Shown piece after piece: positions 1-7,309 of a stretch of 16,625 bases of DNA. The stretch is from assembly GCA_964394085.1 (NCBI GenBank), contig CAYMWF010000102.1, forward strand, positions 1 through 16,625. The letters are read 5' to 3'. Origin of the DNA: CAYMWF01 sp964394085 [NCBI: uncultured Gemmatimonadota bacterium] (GTDB lineage Bacteria; GCA-2686955; CAYMWF01). The notes under the pieces are model-generated. The model did not search any database. It was not told the DNA's origin and saw nothing but the letters and a program-made list of their open reading frames with translations. Each line of letters opens with the position of its first letter. The first letter of the stretch is position 1. A program made the translations under genes and the position numbers.

Positions 1-68
1 GTGACGACTCCTTGGATAAAGCCCCCGAAAAAACACTCGCAACGCAGAATGCATGGGATGAACTAAAA

Positions 69-97
69 TTGATTTATCCCGCGACACGCTGTAGTAT
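69..97 (+). promoter_or_regulatory. Candidate sigma-70-like promoter for the DegT/radical SAM pair
   Basis: A TTGATT box at 69-74 and a TAGTAT box at 92-97 are separated by exactly 17 bases, each matching four of six consensus positions. The transcript would start near 104 and leave a leader of about 110 bases before the ATG at 212. This is pattern matching only; the rest of 1-211 holds no convincing gene. Confidence 0.3.
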
Positions 98-211
98 GGC
101 GGTCGTGGCCGGTTGATTTCACGATAAATCACACCACCGATTGACCCTTTCCCGCTTAACCAGAACAAAAGGACCGATGGATTTGATACGCTGCCCATAT
201 TCGAGGGAGCA

Positions 212-1450
212 ATGATACCGCGACGCAGGATTCCGATATCGGCCGGGGATGTTACAGCCTGGAGCCGGGCGCTGCTGGAACGCGATGACTCGTCCGCTGA
301 CCTGGTACGCAGGTTCGAGCTGGAGTTTGCCCGGTATCTCGGCAGCCGCTTCGCCCATGCCACGTCCAGCGGACGCAGCGCCATCGTGATCGCGCTCCGG
401 GCTTCCGGTGTCCAGCCGGGCGACGAGATCCTCGTTCCGGCCGTCACGCTGGGTGAACTTCTCCCCGTCCTGCAGGCAGAGGGGTTCCAACCCGTCGCGG
501 TCGATGTCGACGCAGAAAGCCTGAACATCGATGTCCGGCAGCTTATCAGGCGGATGGGCCCGAAAACCGGGGCCGTCCTGGCCACCCACCTGCTGGGCGG
601 GCCGTGCGATATCGAGAAGATCTGTTACGAGGCTCGAACGCGGGGCATCGTGGTCGTGGAGGACTGCGCTCACGCTCTCGGCGCCTCCGTCGGCGGGCGG
701 AAGGCAGGCACATTCGGTGACGCGGGCATCTTCAGCCTCGAGGTCAACAAAGCCTTGCCGACCTACGGCGGCGGAATGGTGGTGACGAACCGGTCCGAGG
801 TTTCGAAGCGGGTGGCGGCGGCTCTGGCCGCACAGGAACGAAAACGCGGTCCCGTCCTCAAAAAGGTGATGTCCACCTGGCTGGAGGAGGCGCTGGTCCG
901 CAGCCCGCTCTACGGCCCGATGGCGCGGATCCTGTTCTCGGAACGGTTCAGGCCCCTCTTCGAGAAGGCCTACCGCGGCGCGCACGACCTGCAGCGGCCC
1001 CGTCAGATCGCGTACACTGCCTACCAGGCCCGGCTCGGTCTGAGACGGCTGGACCTCGTCGACGGCCGCAATGCCGATCTGAACCGGCGCTGTGACGAGC
1101 TGGCCCGTGAACTTCCTCCGGGACTGACCGCCGTCAGGAGGGATGTCGTGGGTAACCCGGCTTTCTACCAGTTCGTGGTACTCAGCCACCGGCTCGCGCC
1201 TGCCGAGTTCCGGGGCAAAGCCCTCGCGCACGGTGTCGACGTGGGGATCGGCAGCGAGGTCGTGGATGATTGCGCTGCGCTGCTCGGCGCCGGGGATTGC
1301 CCCGTAGCCGCCGGCGTCTGCGAAAAGGCCGTGCTCCTGCCGCTGTACGAGAACCTCGGCAATCGTCGATTCGGACGACTGGTCAGAGTTCTGCATCGTT
1401 TCGCCGGCGAGGCCGGCAAGGATGCGGGAGACGCAGGGATCGGGTGTTGA
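212..1450 (+). CDS. DegT/DnrJ/EryC1/StrS family PLP-dependent aminotransferase
   Basis: This is a 412-residue fold-type I PLP enzyme of the family that usually transaminates nucleotide-linked keto-sugars or related keto compounds in the cytoplasm. Visible motifs are TSSGRSAI at about 51-58 (phosphate/cofactor binding region), THLLG at 125-129, VVEDCAHALG at 148-157 with Asp151 expected to pair with the pyridine nitrogen, and FSLEVNKALPTYGGGMVVT at 174-192, where Lys180 fits the Schiff-base lysine. The usual FSFHxxK is changed to FSLEVNK. No signal peptide is seen. A GAGGGAG lies directly before the ATG at 212, with short spacing. The stop is one base from the ATG of the radical SAM gene, so the two are probably co-translated. 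The substrate cannot be read from the sequence; a sugar or a small-molecule scaffold are both possible. Confidence 0.88.
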   Translation: MIPRRRIPISAGDVTAWSRALLERDDSSADLVRRFELEFARYLGSRFAHATSSGRSAIVIALRASGVQPGDEILVPAVTLGELLPVLQAEGFQPVAVDVDAESLNIDVRQLIRRMGPKTGAVLATHLLGGPCDIEKICYEARTRGIVVVEDCAHALGASVGGRKAGTFGDAGIFSLEVNKALPTYGGGMVVTNRSEVSKRVAAALAAQERKRGPVLKKVMSTWLEEALVRSPLYGPMARILFSERFRPLFEKAYRGAHDLQRPRQIAYTAYQARLGLRRLDLVDGRNADLNRRCDELARELPPGLTAVRRDVVGNPAFYQFVVLSHRLAPAEFRGKALAHGVDVGIGSEVVDDCAALLGAGDCPVAAGVCEKAVLLPLYENLGNRRFGRLVRVLHRFAGEAGKDAGDAGIGC

Positions 1451-1451
1451 G

Positions 1452-2891
1452 ATGAGTACGATGGAACGCCGGGGATCGCCGGTCCTGATACGGGTCGACA
1501 GAACCCCGGAAACCCGCTCCGGGCATCCGAGGCATATACATCCGCCCCTGCAGCTGAAATACATCCAGGCGGGGCTCCAGGATGAACTTGGAGTCCGGGC
1601 GCCGCTCCTGGACGGATGGATTCACCGCTGGTCGCCCGCCGACGTGGTGAACGAAGTGCTTCCCCTCACCCCCCGGATCGCCGCCGTCGCAGCCAGCAGC
1701 ACCTGCATCGACGAGGCCGTCGCCGTCGGCCGGTCGCTTCGGGAGGCGGGAATACTCACAATCGCCATAGGGCAGCAGGTGACCCACATGACCCGCCGCA
1801 TGCCGCCGGGCTGGTCCGGCGCCTTCGATTTTTCGATTCTCGGAGAGCCTGAACAGGAGGTTGTCCGGCTGACGGCGCGACTGCAGGCGGAAGAATCCGC
1901 GGGCGAGCTGTCCCGTCACTACCGGGGACTGGTGGAACGGCAGGAGGTTTTCCGGGTGGAGAACCCCGACGAGCTGCCCCGGCCTCTATTCGAGCCCGAG
2001 GAGCTTCAGCAGTACCCATTCCCGTTTCCCGTCCGGCGGCGCCGCCTGTCCCGCTGGGGTTACATACTCACATCCTGGGGATGTCCTCATGCCTGCACCC
2101 ACTGCACGGAAGTGTTGCGGAAAACCACCGGTGCAGAGCTGCGCAGAAGGGCTCCCGCCAGGATCCTGGACGAGGTCGAGTCGCTCCTGGCGACGGGGGC
2201 TCATGGGATCATCTTCGAGGACGACACCTTCTTCTACGACCGGGAACACATCCTCGGCATCTGCAGCGAGATCGACCGCCGCGGATTGCGGTTTCCGTGG
2301 ATCGCCCACGCCCGTGCCGACGATCTGTCGGCTGAAACCGTGGCGGCGGCACGCCGGACCGGCGCCGTGCTGTTGAAGATAGGTGTGGAATCCGGTTCCC
2401 GCCGGACGATTGAGCGCCTCGGCAAGACGCCGAACAGCGACACATGGGCAGCCGATGTCGAACGCGGATTCGGGTTGCTCAGGGAGCACGGCATCGGCGC
2501 GGTGGCAATGTTCATGGTGGGGTGCCCCGAAGAGGACCTCAGCGACGTCGAGCAGTCTATGGAACTTGCCCTGCGGCTCGACCCCGACTACCTCCAGGTA
2601 CAGATCTTCTGTCCCTATCCCGACATCCGCTATTTCGGAGCCCTCGGCGCGGCTCCCGCCGACAAAACGACGTCGGCAAACCTGTACCACTACAATGATC
2701 CCTCATGGACACTCAGCCGCATTCCGCCCGAGCGGCTCAAGCCGGTACAGACGGCTTTCTACCGCCGCTTCTACCTCCGCCCCGGCTTCGTCATCCGTCA
2801 CCTTCGCAGACACTGGCGCCACTATGCGCATCCCGGAACAATGCTGTTGACCAGCGTGGGACTGGCAGCGAGGGCCGTCCGGTCCGGTTGA
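1452..2891 (+). CDS. B12-binding-type radical SAM protein
   Basis: This encodes a 479-residue class B-like radical SAM enzyme. Residues about 10-140 (VLIRV, then a Rossmann-like stretch ending FDFSILGEPEQ) match the N-terminal cobalamin-binding region of BchE/HpnJ-type proteins, although the DxHxxG lower-ligand motif is absent. The [4Fe-4S] motif CPHACTHC gives Cys211, Cys215 and Cys218 after WGYILTSWG. IIFEDDTFF and LLKIGVESGSRRTIERLGK follow as expected for the partial TIM barrel. The C-terminal FYRRFYLRPGFVIRHLRRHWRH is typical of this group. The start is uncertain: ATG 1452 sits one base after the upstream stop, while ATG 1422 (GAGG nine bases upstream) would overlap it by 29 bases. Coupling to a DegT enzyme suggests a joint biosynthetic step, product unknown. 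The reaction (methylation, rearrangement or other) cannot be inferred. Confidence 0.88.
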   Translation: MSTMERRGSPVLIRVDRTPETRSGHPRHIHPPLQLKYIQAGLQDELGVRAPLLDGWIHRWSPADVVNEVLPLTPRIAAVAASSTCIDEAVAVGRSLREAGILTIAIGQQVTHMTRRMPPGWSGAFDFSILGEPEQEVVRLTARLQAEESAGELSRHYRGLVERQEVFRVENPDELPRPLFEPEELQQYPFPFPVRRRRLSRWGYILTSWGCPHACTHCTEVLRKTTGAELRRRAPARILDEVESLLATGAHGIIFEDDTFFYDREHILGICSEIDRRGLRFPWIAHARADDLSAETVAAARRTGAVLLKIGVESGSRRTIERLGKTPNSDTWAADVERGFGLLREHGIGAVAMFMVGCPEEDLSDVEQSMELALRLDPDYLQVQIFCPYPDIRYFGALGAAPADKTTSANLYHYNDPSWTLSRIPPERLKPVQTAFYRRFYLRPGFVIRHLRRHWRHYAHPGTMLLTSVGLAARAVRSG

Positions 2892-2937
2892 CCGCTTCGA
2901 AACCGGTACGGACACCGGGATTCGCACGGCCGGGGGG

Positions 2938-2963
2938 GGTGACGTGCAGACACTCCCGTCACT
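2938..2963. other. Hairpin between convergent genes
   Basis: GTGACG at 2939-2944 pairs with CGTCAC at 2957-2962 around a 12-base loop, with a possible G-T pair outside. It lies between the convergent radical SAM and DUF2804 stops and abuts a run of eight G (2932-2939). There is no T-run on either side, so it is at best a weak or Rho-assisted transcript end. Confidence 0.25.
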
Positions 2964-2980
2964 GGATATAACCGTTCCCG

Positions 2981-3988
2981 CTACCATTTTGAGACGGCTT
3001 CCTCGGCCCAGCCGACGGCATCCTTCACCCTGATTTCACGGCCCGCCACCCGCAGGACTCCGTTGAATTTTCCGAAACACTGGTGGACATTCGAATATAA
3101 CAGGCCCAGGTTGGTACTGGAAATCCTGTCGTAAAACGGTGCGAAAACGAGATCCACCGCACCGGATTGCGGTGTTTGCAGCGACCAGGGCTCCATGAAA
3201 TTCCGCCTGTTGTAAACGATTACGGCGTCGTCGCCTATCTTGTGCAGCCGGCCGTCCAGGCAGATTCCGTTCTCGGTCGAGCCGGTGCCGTCCGTCCATA
3301 TGCCGCCCAGGTTCAGCCCTATCGTGTCGTCTCCCTGCCTGTGCGAGAATGAAGACCAGTTCCACCGCGTCCTGTAAGGCCAGATACCGCGCCCGAAATC
3401 CTGACACGCGAACGCCTTCTCTTTTTCGAGAACGTGCGTTTTCTCTCCGATCTTCACTTCGCCTTCCGCCGGCAGCGTGTTCTGCTTCGAGGTGAACTGG
3501 AAGGTTCTTTCGTTCCACGGAACCACCACGTTGAGCGTCTCGTGATCCGGGGGTATCGTCACGGTTATGTCGGCGCTCATTTTCCTGCCGCCGAACTTCG
3601 GGGCGGATGCGATGATGTGAAGCGAGTTCTTTCCATATTTGAGAGAAATGTTGAGCGGCCGGCTTTTGAAAACCGCGTCGTCGCCCACACGATCTCCCAT
3701 CGCGCACCCGGCTCCGAACGGCACGGGCAGCGTCAGATCGTTGAGTTCTTTCGTTTCATAATCGAGGAAATGGGAAAATACCAGGGCGAGATAATCCACG
3801 TTCGATACGGTGACGCTGAACGAAAACTTGTCTGTCGTCATGTTCCAGTAGTTCCACCGCTTCTTGCGGAGCCAGCGTCGGGAGAGATTGCAGATGTGAA
3901 GAGGTTTCCTGGAAAAGCCGACGGCGGCGGGATTCAGCCTCCCGCGTTCGTCGCACAGCTTCACCGGTTCGGTTATTTCTTTTTCCAT
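2981..3988 (-). CDS. DUF2804 domain-containing protein
   Basis: This is a 335-residue protein that I recognise as DUF2804, a family of unknown function. Visible family hallmarks, in order, are EITEPVKLCDERGRLNPAAVGFSRKPLH at the N terminus, LRKKRWNYWNMTTD, an FACQDFGRGIWPYRTRWNWSSF block near the middle, and a GLNLGGIWTDGTGSTENG block followed by DGRLHKI. No signal peptide or membrane segment is seen, so it is probably cytoplasmic. The ATG at 3988 (MEKEITEP) fits the family N terminus. The ATG at 4000 is also possible. An in-frame TTG at 4036 is unlikely as a start because it is the -35 box of a strong promoter. Length matches the family. It is divergent from the glycoside hydrolase gene. I do not assign a reaction. 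Confidence 0.85.
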   Translation of the reverse strand: MEKEITEPVKLCDERGRLNPAAVGFSRKPLHICNLSRRWLRKKRWNYWNMTTDKFSFSVTVSNVDYLALVFSHFLDYETKELNDLTLPVPFGAGCAMGDRVGDDAVFKSRPLNISLKYGKNSLHIIASAPKFGGRKMSADITVTIPPDHETLNVVVPWNERTFQFTSKQNTLPAEGEVKIGEKTHVLEKEKAFACQDFGRGIWPYRTRWNWSSFSHRQGDDTIGLNLGGIWTDGTGSTENGICLDGRLHKIGDDAVIVYNRRNFMEPWSLQTPQSGAVDLVFAPFYDRISSTNLGLLYSNVHQCFGKFNGVLRVAGREIRVKDAVGWAEEAVSKW

Positions 3989-4006
3989 GTTTATCGACAT
4001 GCGGAC

Positions 4007-4036
4007 ATTATATTCGGAAGAGATCACCGTTTTCAA
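4007..4036 (-). promoter_or_regulatory. Strong promoter for the DUF2804 gene
   Basis: On the minus strand TTGAAA (4036-4031) and a perfect TATAAT (4012-4007) are 18 bases apart. The transcript would begin near 4000, at or just before the candidate ATG codons at 4000 and 3988. The mRNA would then have either no leader or one of about 12 bases. No Shine-Dalgarno sequence precedes either ATG, which agrees with leaderless or nearly leaderless translation. Confidence 0.55.
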
Positions 4037-4135
4037 AGTATTTCCGGTGCTGGCGGTATACAGGAATATCGCGGGTGTTTTTTCGTCTCACGCTGAACCC
4101 GTAACAAAAAACGGGCATGGATTCACGTACGCGGG

Positions 4136-4155
4136 TATAATTTCTCGAAAGGAGG
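4136..4155 (+). promoter_or_regulatory. TATAAT box and ribosome binding site of the GH-A gene
   Basis: A perfect TATAAT at 4136-4141 is followed by AAAGGAGG at 4148-4155. The -35 region is poor. The AGGAGG touches the ATG at 4156, which leaves no spacing, but it is nine bases from the in-frame GTG at 4165, so GTG is the better start. A 5-bp dyad CCCGT/ACGGG with an A-rich loop lies just upstream, around 4098-4115. Confidence 0.5.
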
Positions 4156-4164
4156 ATGGACCGA

Positions 4165-5664
4165 GTGAAATTGTCGAAGTCCGCGGGATGTTCGGCCGCG
4201 TGTGCAATCGCGACAATTGCAGCGGCTCTCGCCGGCCAGGATATCCGGCACATAGCAACGGCTCCGAAACCTCCCGACGTGACCATTACCGTTGCGGACT
4301 CCGTCCTCGGCCGGACCACTTCGTACATAGGTGCGACCGAGGCGTATGTGTTCGATATCGACGATCTCCTGGATCTCGGTGTCAACACCTACAGGATGTG
4401 GACGAAGATGGCCGAGCTGGAGTGGTGGGATGATGACGACGCCGTCTGGGGCGATTACGGCGAAACCATGATCGGAACACCGTCGATCCAGAGCATCAGG
4501 GATGACGCCGCGAACGATTTTACGAACACGGTCCCATGGACATGGTGGGACGACCAGTTCGGGGGAATGTATTACAGGTGGGCCGATCCAGCCGACCCCG
4601 GCGTAGAATACTCGCGGGCGGAAGTCATCGACCAGTGTATCAGCAGCGGGATCACTCCCCTCCTGGTTCTGCGCAACAAGGATGACACAAACAATCCGCC
4701 CTGGGCTCCCGACCCCGATCCCCTGACCGAAGAAGACCTGAACGAATGGTGGGAACACTGTTTTGCCGCGGCATACTGGCTCAACGTTCGAAACGATTAT
4801 GAGGTGACGCGCTTCCAGGTGCTCAACGAGCCCGACCGGTACGGCCAGGGCTGGCTCGAGAACAACGGCACAAAAGAAGAGTACGTAACGCTCATGGAGT
4901 ACGCGTACGACGCAGTGAAGTACGCGAACGACTTTACCGGAACCGGCACTGTCATCCATGGGCCCGTGGTCGCCGGTTTCGAAAGCGATTACGTGGAATA
5001 TTCATTGAGCAATGCTGATTCCGGCCTGGTGGACAGGCTCCACGTGGCCGACTACCACACTTACGGCGACGATCCCGCTGAAAGCATCAGCCACATCCGG
5101 CACGATATCGATACCTTCAATCCGGACGGAGTGATCGAGCCCGTCTGGGTCAGCGAGTGGGGCGCTCTCTGGGCCACGTACGATACGATCAGCCGGGCTC
5201 TTCTGACCGCGGATCAGCTCATGACCTTCTCGGCGATGGGCGTTCAGGGCGTAACGATCTTCAACATGTACGACTGGTGGACAGGAGCGGATCACGCATT
5301 GATCCGCCGGTTTCCCGATGGAACATGGGCCCGCACTGAAACCTACTATGCGTACCGCCTGATGATCCGCGGTCTCATCGGCGCTAAAGACATCATGGAG
5401 CACATGGTCGCAGGCGGGCCGGGCCGGGTAATGGTAACCCGCGACCCGGAATACGTAAACCTGGTGGTCAAAAACGGCGGCGGCCTGATCGCCGCGGATC
5501 TTTCACCCATCTTCGGGCAGGCGAACCGCGTCGGCACCCTGTACGAGTACAGCGCCGTACACAAAGATGCCGCCCTCTGTTCGCCCGTCCTTTCAAACGG
5601 CAGGATCCGTTTTTCAACCCCTGCAGAGGGCCTCACCCTGGTCCGGATTCCCCTCGCACCCTGA
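4165..5664 (+). CDS. Secreted clan GH-A glycoside hydrolase (family unassigned)
   Basis: This encodes 499 residues with an N-terminal signal peptide (KLSKSAGCSAACAIATIAAALAG) and a TIM-barrel glycosidase. QVLNEPDRYGQGW carries the acid/base Glu222 in the NEP motif on beta-strand 4, and VWVSEWGALW carries the nucleophile Glu331 on strand 7. The spacing of about 110 residues is normal for retaining clan GH-A enzymes. LGVNTYRMWTKM near 75 and LHVADYHTYGDD near 290 are further barrel-strand motifs. The last 90 or so residues look like a small beta domain. Many Trp and Asp residues fit an exported sugar-binding protein. The start is GTG 4165, set by the AAAGGAGG nine bases upstream. It could belong near GH39, GH5 or an unclassified group, so the polysaccharide substrate is unknown. 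It lies upstream of the sulfatase-like gene on the same strand. Confidence 0.78.
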   Translation: MKLSKSAGCSAACAIATIAAALAGQDIRHIATAPKPPDVTITVADSVLGRTTSYIGATEAYVFDIDDLLDLGVNTYRMWTKMAELEWWDDDDAVWGDYGETMIGTPSIQSIRDDAANDFTNTVPWTWWDDQFGGMYYRWADPADPGVEYSRAEVIDQCISSGITPLLVLRNKDDTNNPPWAPDPDPLTEEDLNEWWEHCFAAAYWLNVRNDYEVTRFQVLNEPDRYGQGWLENNGTKEEYVTLMEYAYDAVKYANDFTGTGTVIHGPVVAGFESDYVEYSLSNADSGLVDRLHVADYHTYGDDPAESISHIRHDIDTFNPDGVIEPVWVSEWGALWATYDTISRALLTADQLMTFSAMGVQGVTIFNMYDWWTGADHALIRRFPDGTWARTETYYAYRLMIRGLIGAKDIMEHMVAGGPGRVMVTRDPEYVNLVVKNGGGLIAADLSPIFGQANRVGTLYEYSAVHKDAALCSPVLSNGRIRFSTPAEGLTLVRIPLAP

Positions 5665-5699
5665 AACGATTCTTCTCAGCTCAAAAATCCAAAATCCCA

Positions 5700-5728
5700 T
5701 TGCCTGAAGTCGCTGGTTCAGATATTAT
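5700..5728 (+). promoter_or_regulatory. Candidate promoter of the sulfatase-like gene
   Basis: TTGCCT at 5700-5705 and TATTAT at 5723-5728 have a 17-base spacer (four and five of six consensus matches). The transcript would start near 5735 and give a leader of about 47 bases. This suggests that the gene is transcribed separately from the glycosidase gene 117 bases upstream. Confidence 0.4.
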
Positions 5729-5781
5729 ATTCCTGGTGGTAGAAAACGAAAACTCGTTGGTGAAATCCAGGAAGAAATCCA

Positions 5782-7254
5782 GTGAATGCCTGTATGAAAA
5801 CTGCAACAAAACTGTCAAGTCGGATTACCGGTTTTATCCGGAGAGTCAAGAGAGCGTCATTCATCTGCGCCCTTGCTTCGATAGGTTTAATCCTGTCGGC
5901 GGGAGTCGGCGCGGCGGTCGGATCACCGGAGCAGGCCGATTCATCTGAACTCACCTGGAAGGAAGGGGATTTACAATCGATCGATTTCCGTCGCCCCGGA
6001 TACAACATCATGTTCATCGATTTTGACGGATTGAGAGCGGATCGCCTTTCCTGTTACGGATACCATCGCAAGACGAGCCCGTTTATCGATAAACTCGCCG
6101 AAAGAGGGCTCCTGTTCAGGAACGCCATCGCCCAATCGACATGGACCGAGGCGAGCTCCGCTTCGGTCTATACATCGCTGTATCCTTCCGTGCATGGAAT
6201 CCTGGACTTTCATAAGCGACCGGAATATGAACACAATACACTGCAGTCCGTTCTAAAGAAATCCCGGTATAAGGTGCGCACGTTCGATCCTTTTCAAAAA
6301 GAAGAGACTTTCAAGACGGACATCTTCAAAGTCTTTTTCAGCGGATTCAACAGTGAGCTGGATCGACTGTCCCGCGCCAGGTTTTCTATCTTCATACAAA
6401 ATTTCGACATGCACCTTCCATACAGAACCGAGCTTGTATTCAACAGCGGCTGCCGGAACAGACTTCTCAAAATCCTGAAAAGTATGCGCGAATCCATCGC
6501 GGTGGATCCCGGGCTGCTGCGGACCTCTGAATTCAACGAAGAAGACATCCAGTGCATGAAAGACCAGTATGATGCCAGTATTGTTTACATCGACAGGCAT
6601 CTGGAGAAAATATTCAACGGGCTGGAGGAACGAAAGCTCCTCGATAAAACGATAATCTTTATCTATTCGAATCACGGAGAGCAGCACAATGAACACGGGC
6701 ACTGGTTTCACGGCGTAAGCTACTTCGAGGAAGATGTCCGCGTACCGCTGCTCATACTCCATCCAGCCGTAAACCAGGGCAACTCCCGCGCTTTCGATCA
6801 GGTTGTCGAGTTGATTGATATCTTTCCGACCGCGCTGGAAATGCTCGGTCTGGAAATCCCGCGCGACATTCAGGGGCAAAGCCTTGTTCCGCTCATACAA
6901 GGCCGGGCAGGCGAATCGGATTTCACCCGTGCGTTCAGCGAAGCCAACCACATAGATCACACATACCGCAACATGGTCCGGACGAATCGCTGGAAACTGA
7001 TACAGCTGGCTACGCCGCTTACGAAATCCGGTGAACAGTCTCCCCAGCCGGCCGGTCTGCTTCTCTTCGATCTTCAGGCGGATCCTCATGAACTGGAAGA
7101 CTTGGCGAAAAAACGTCCGGATATGTTAAGAGAGCTGTCGATCGTTCTGAAAGAGTGGGAGACGCGGAACCAGCTGAAATACAAAATGATTCGTGATTCT
7201 CCCAGCAAAGAGAAGAAAGAATTCCTTAAAAAGTACGGATACTGGGGAAGGTAA
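5782..7254 (+). CDS. Exported sulfatase-like (alkaline phosphatase superfamily) hydrolase with Thr nucleophile
   Basis: This is a 490-residue protein with a basic N terminus and a hydrophobic export segment (about 27-46). It has the Sulfatase (PF00884-type) fold signature: DFDGLRADRLSCYGY at 80-94 with metal ligand Asp82, SPFIDKLAERGLLF at 99-112, WTEASSASVYTSLYPSVHG at 121-139, DMHLPY with His211, and YSNHGEQHNEHGHWFHG at 295-311 before VRVPLLILHP. The position normally holding Cys or Ser of CxPxR (converted to formylglycine) is Thr122, and the Arg is absent. It therefore cannot be a classical formylglycine sulfatase and may instead act on phosphate or phospho-glycerol/ethanolamine esters. 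Asn297 replaces the Asp usual in SDHGE. The GTG at 5782 has AGGAAG at 5769-5774, seven bases upstream; the ATG at 5794 is too far away. The gene is visibly AT-richer than its neighbours. Confidence 0.85.
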   Translation: MNACMKTATKLSSRITGFIRRVKRASFICALASIGLILSAGVGAAVGSPEQADSSELTWKEGDLQSIDFRRPGYNIMFIDFDGLRADRLSCYGYHRKTSPFIDKLAERGLLFRNAIAQSTWTEASSASVYTSLYPSVHGILDFHKRPEYEHNTLQSVLKKSRYKVRTFDPFQKEETFKTDIFKVFFSGFNSELDRLSRARFSIFIQNFDMHLPYRTELVFNSGCRNRLLKILKSMRESIAVDPGLLRTSEFNEEDIQCMKDQYDASIVYIDRHLEKIFNGLEERKLLDKTIIFIYSNHGEQHNEHGHWFHGVSYFEEDVRVPLLILHPAVNQGNSRAFDQVVELIDIFPTALEMLGLEIPRDIQGQSLVPLIQGRAGESDFTRAFSEANHIDHTYRNMVRTNRWKLIQLATPLTKSGEQSPQPAGLLLFDLQADPHELEDLAKKRPDMLRELSIVLKEWETRNQLKYKMIRDSPSKEKKEFLKKYGYWGR

Positions 7255-7309
7255 CCGGAAGGCCGTGAAACAGGATGATTCCGGCCATGCAGCGTATATC
7301 AAAAGGCTC

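Noticed and set aside
119-1564. Long open frame on the minus strand over the DegT gene
   Set aside because: It is antisense to a gene with clear PLP-enzyme motifs, has no recognisable domain, and arises from high-GC third positions.
5782-7254. Classical formylglycine arylsulfatase
   Set aside because: The C/S-x-P-x-R motif is absent; Thr122 occupies the position, so only the fold-level assignment is kept.
7255-7309. Terminator between the sulfatase-like and DUF3604 genes
   Set aside because: CCGGAA/TTCCGG can pair over an 18-base loop, but the stem is short and no T-run follows on either strand.
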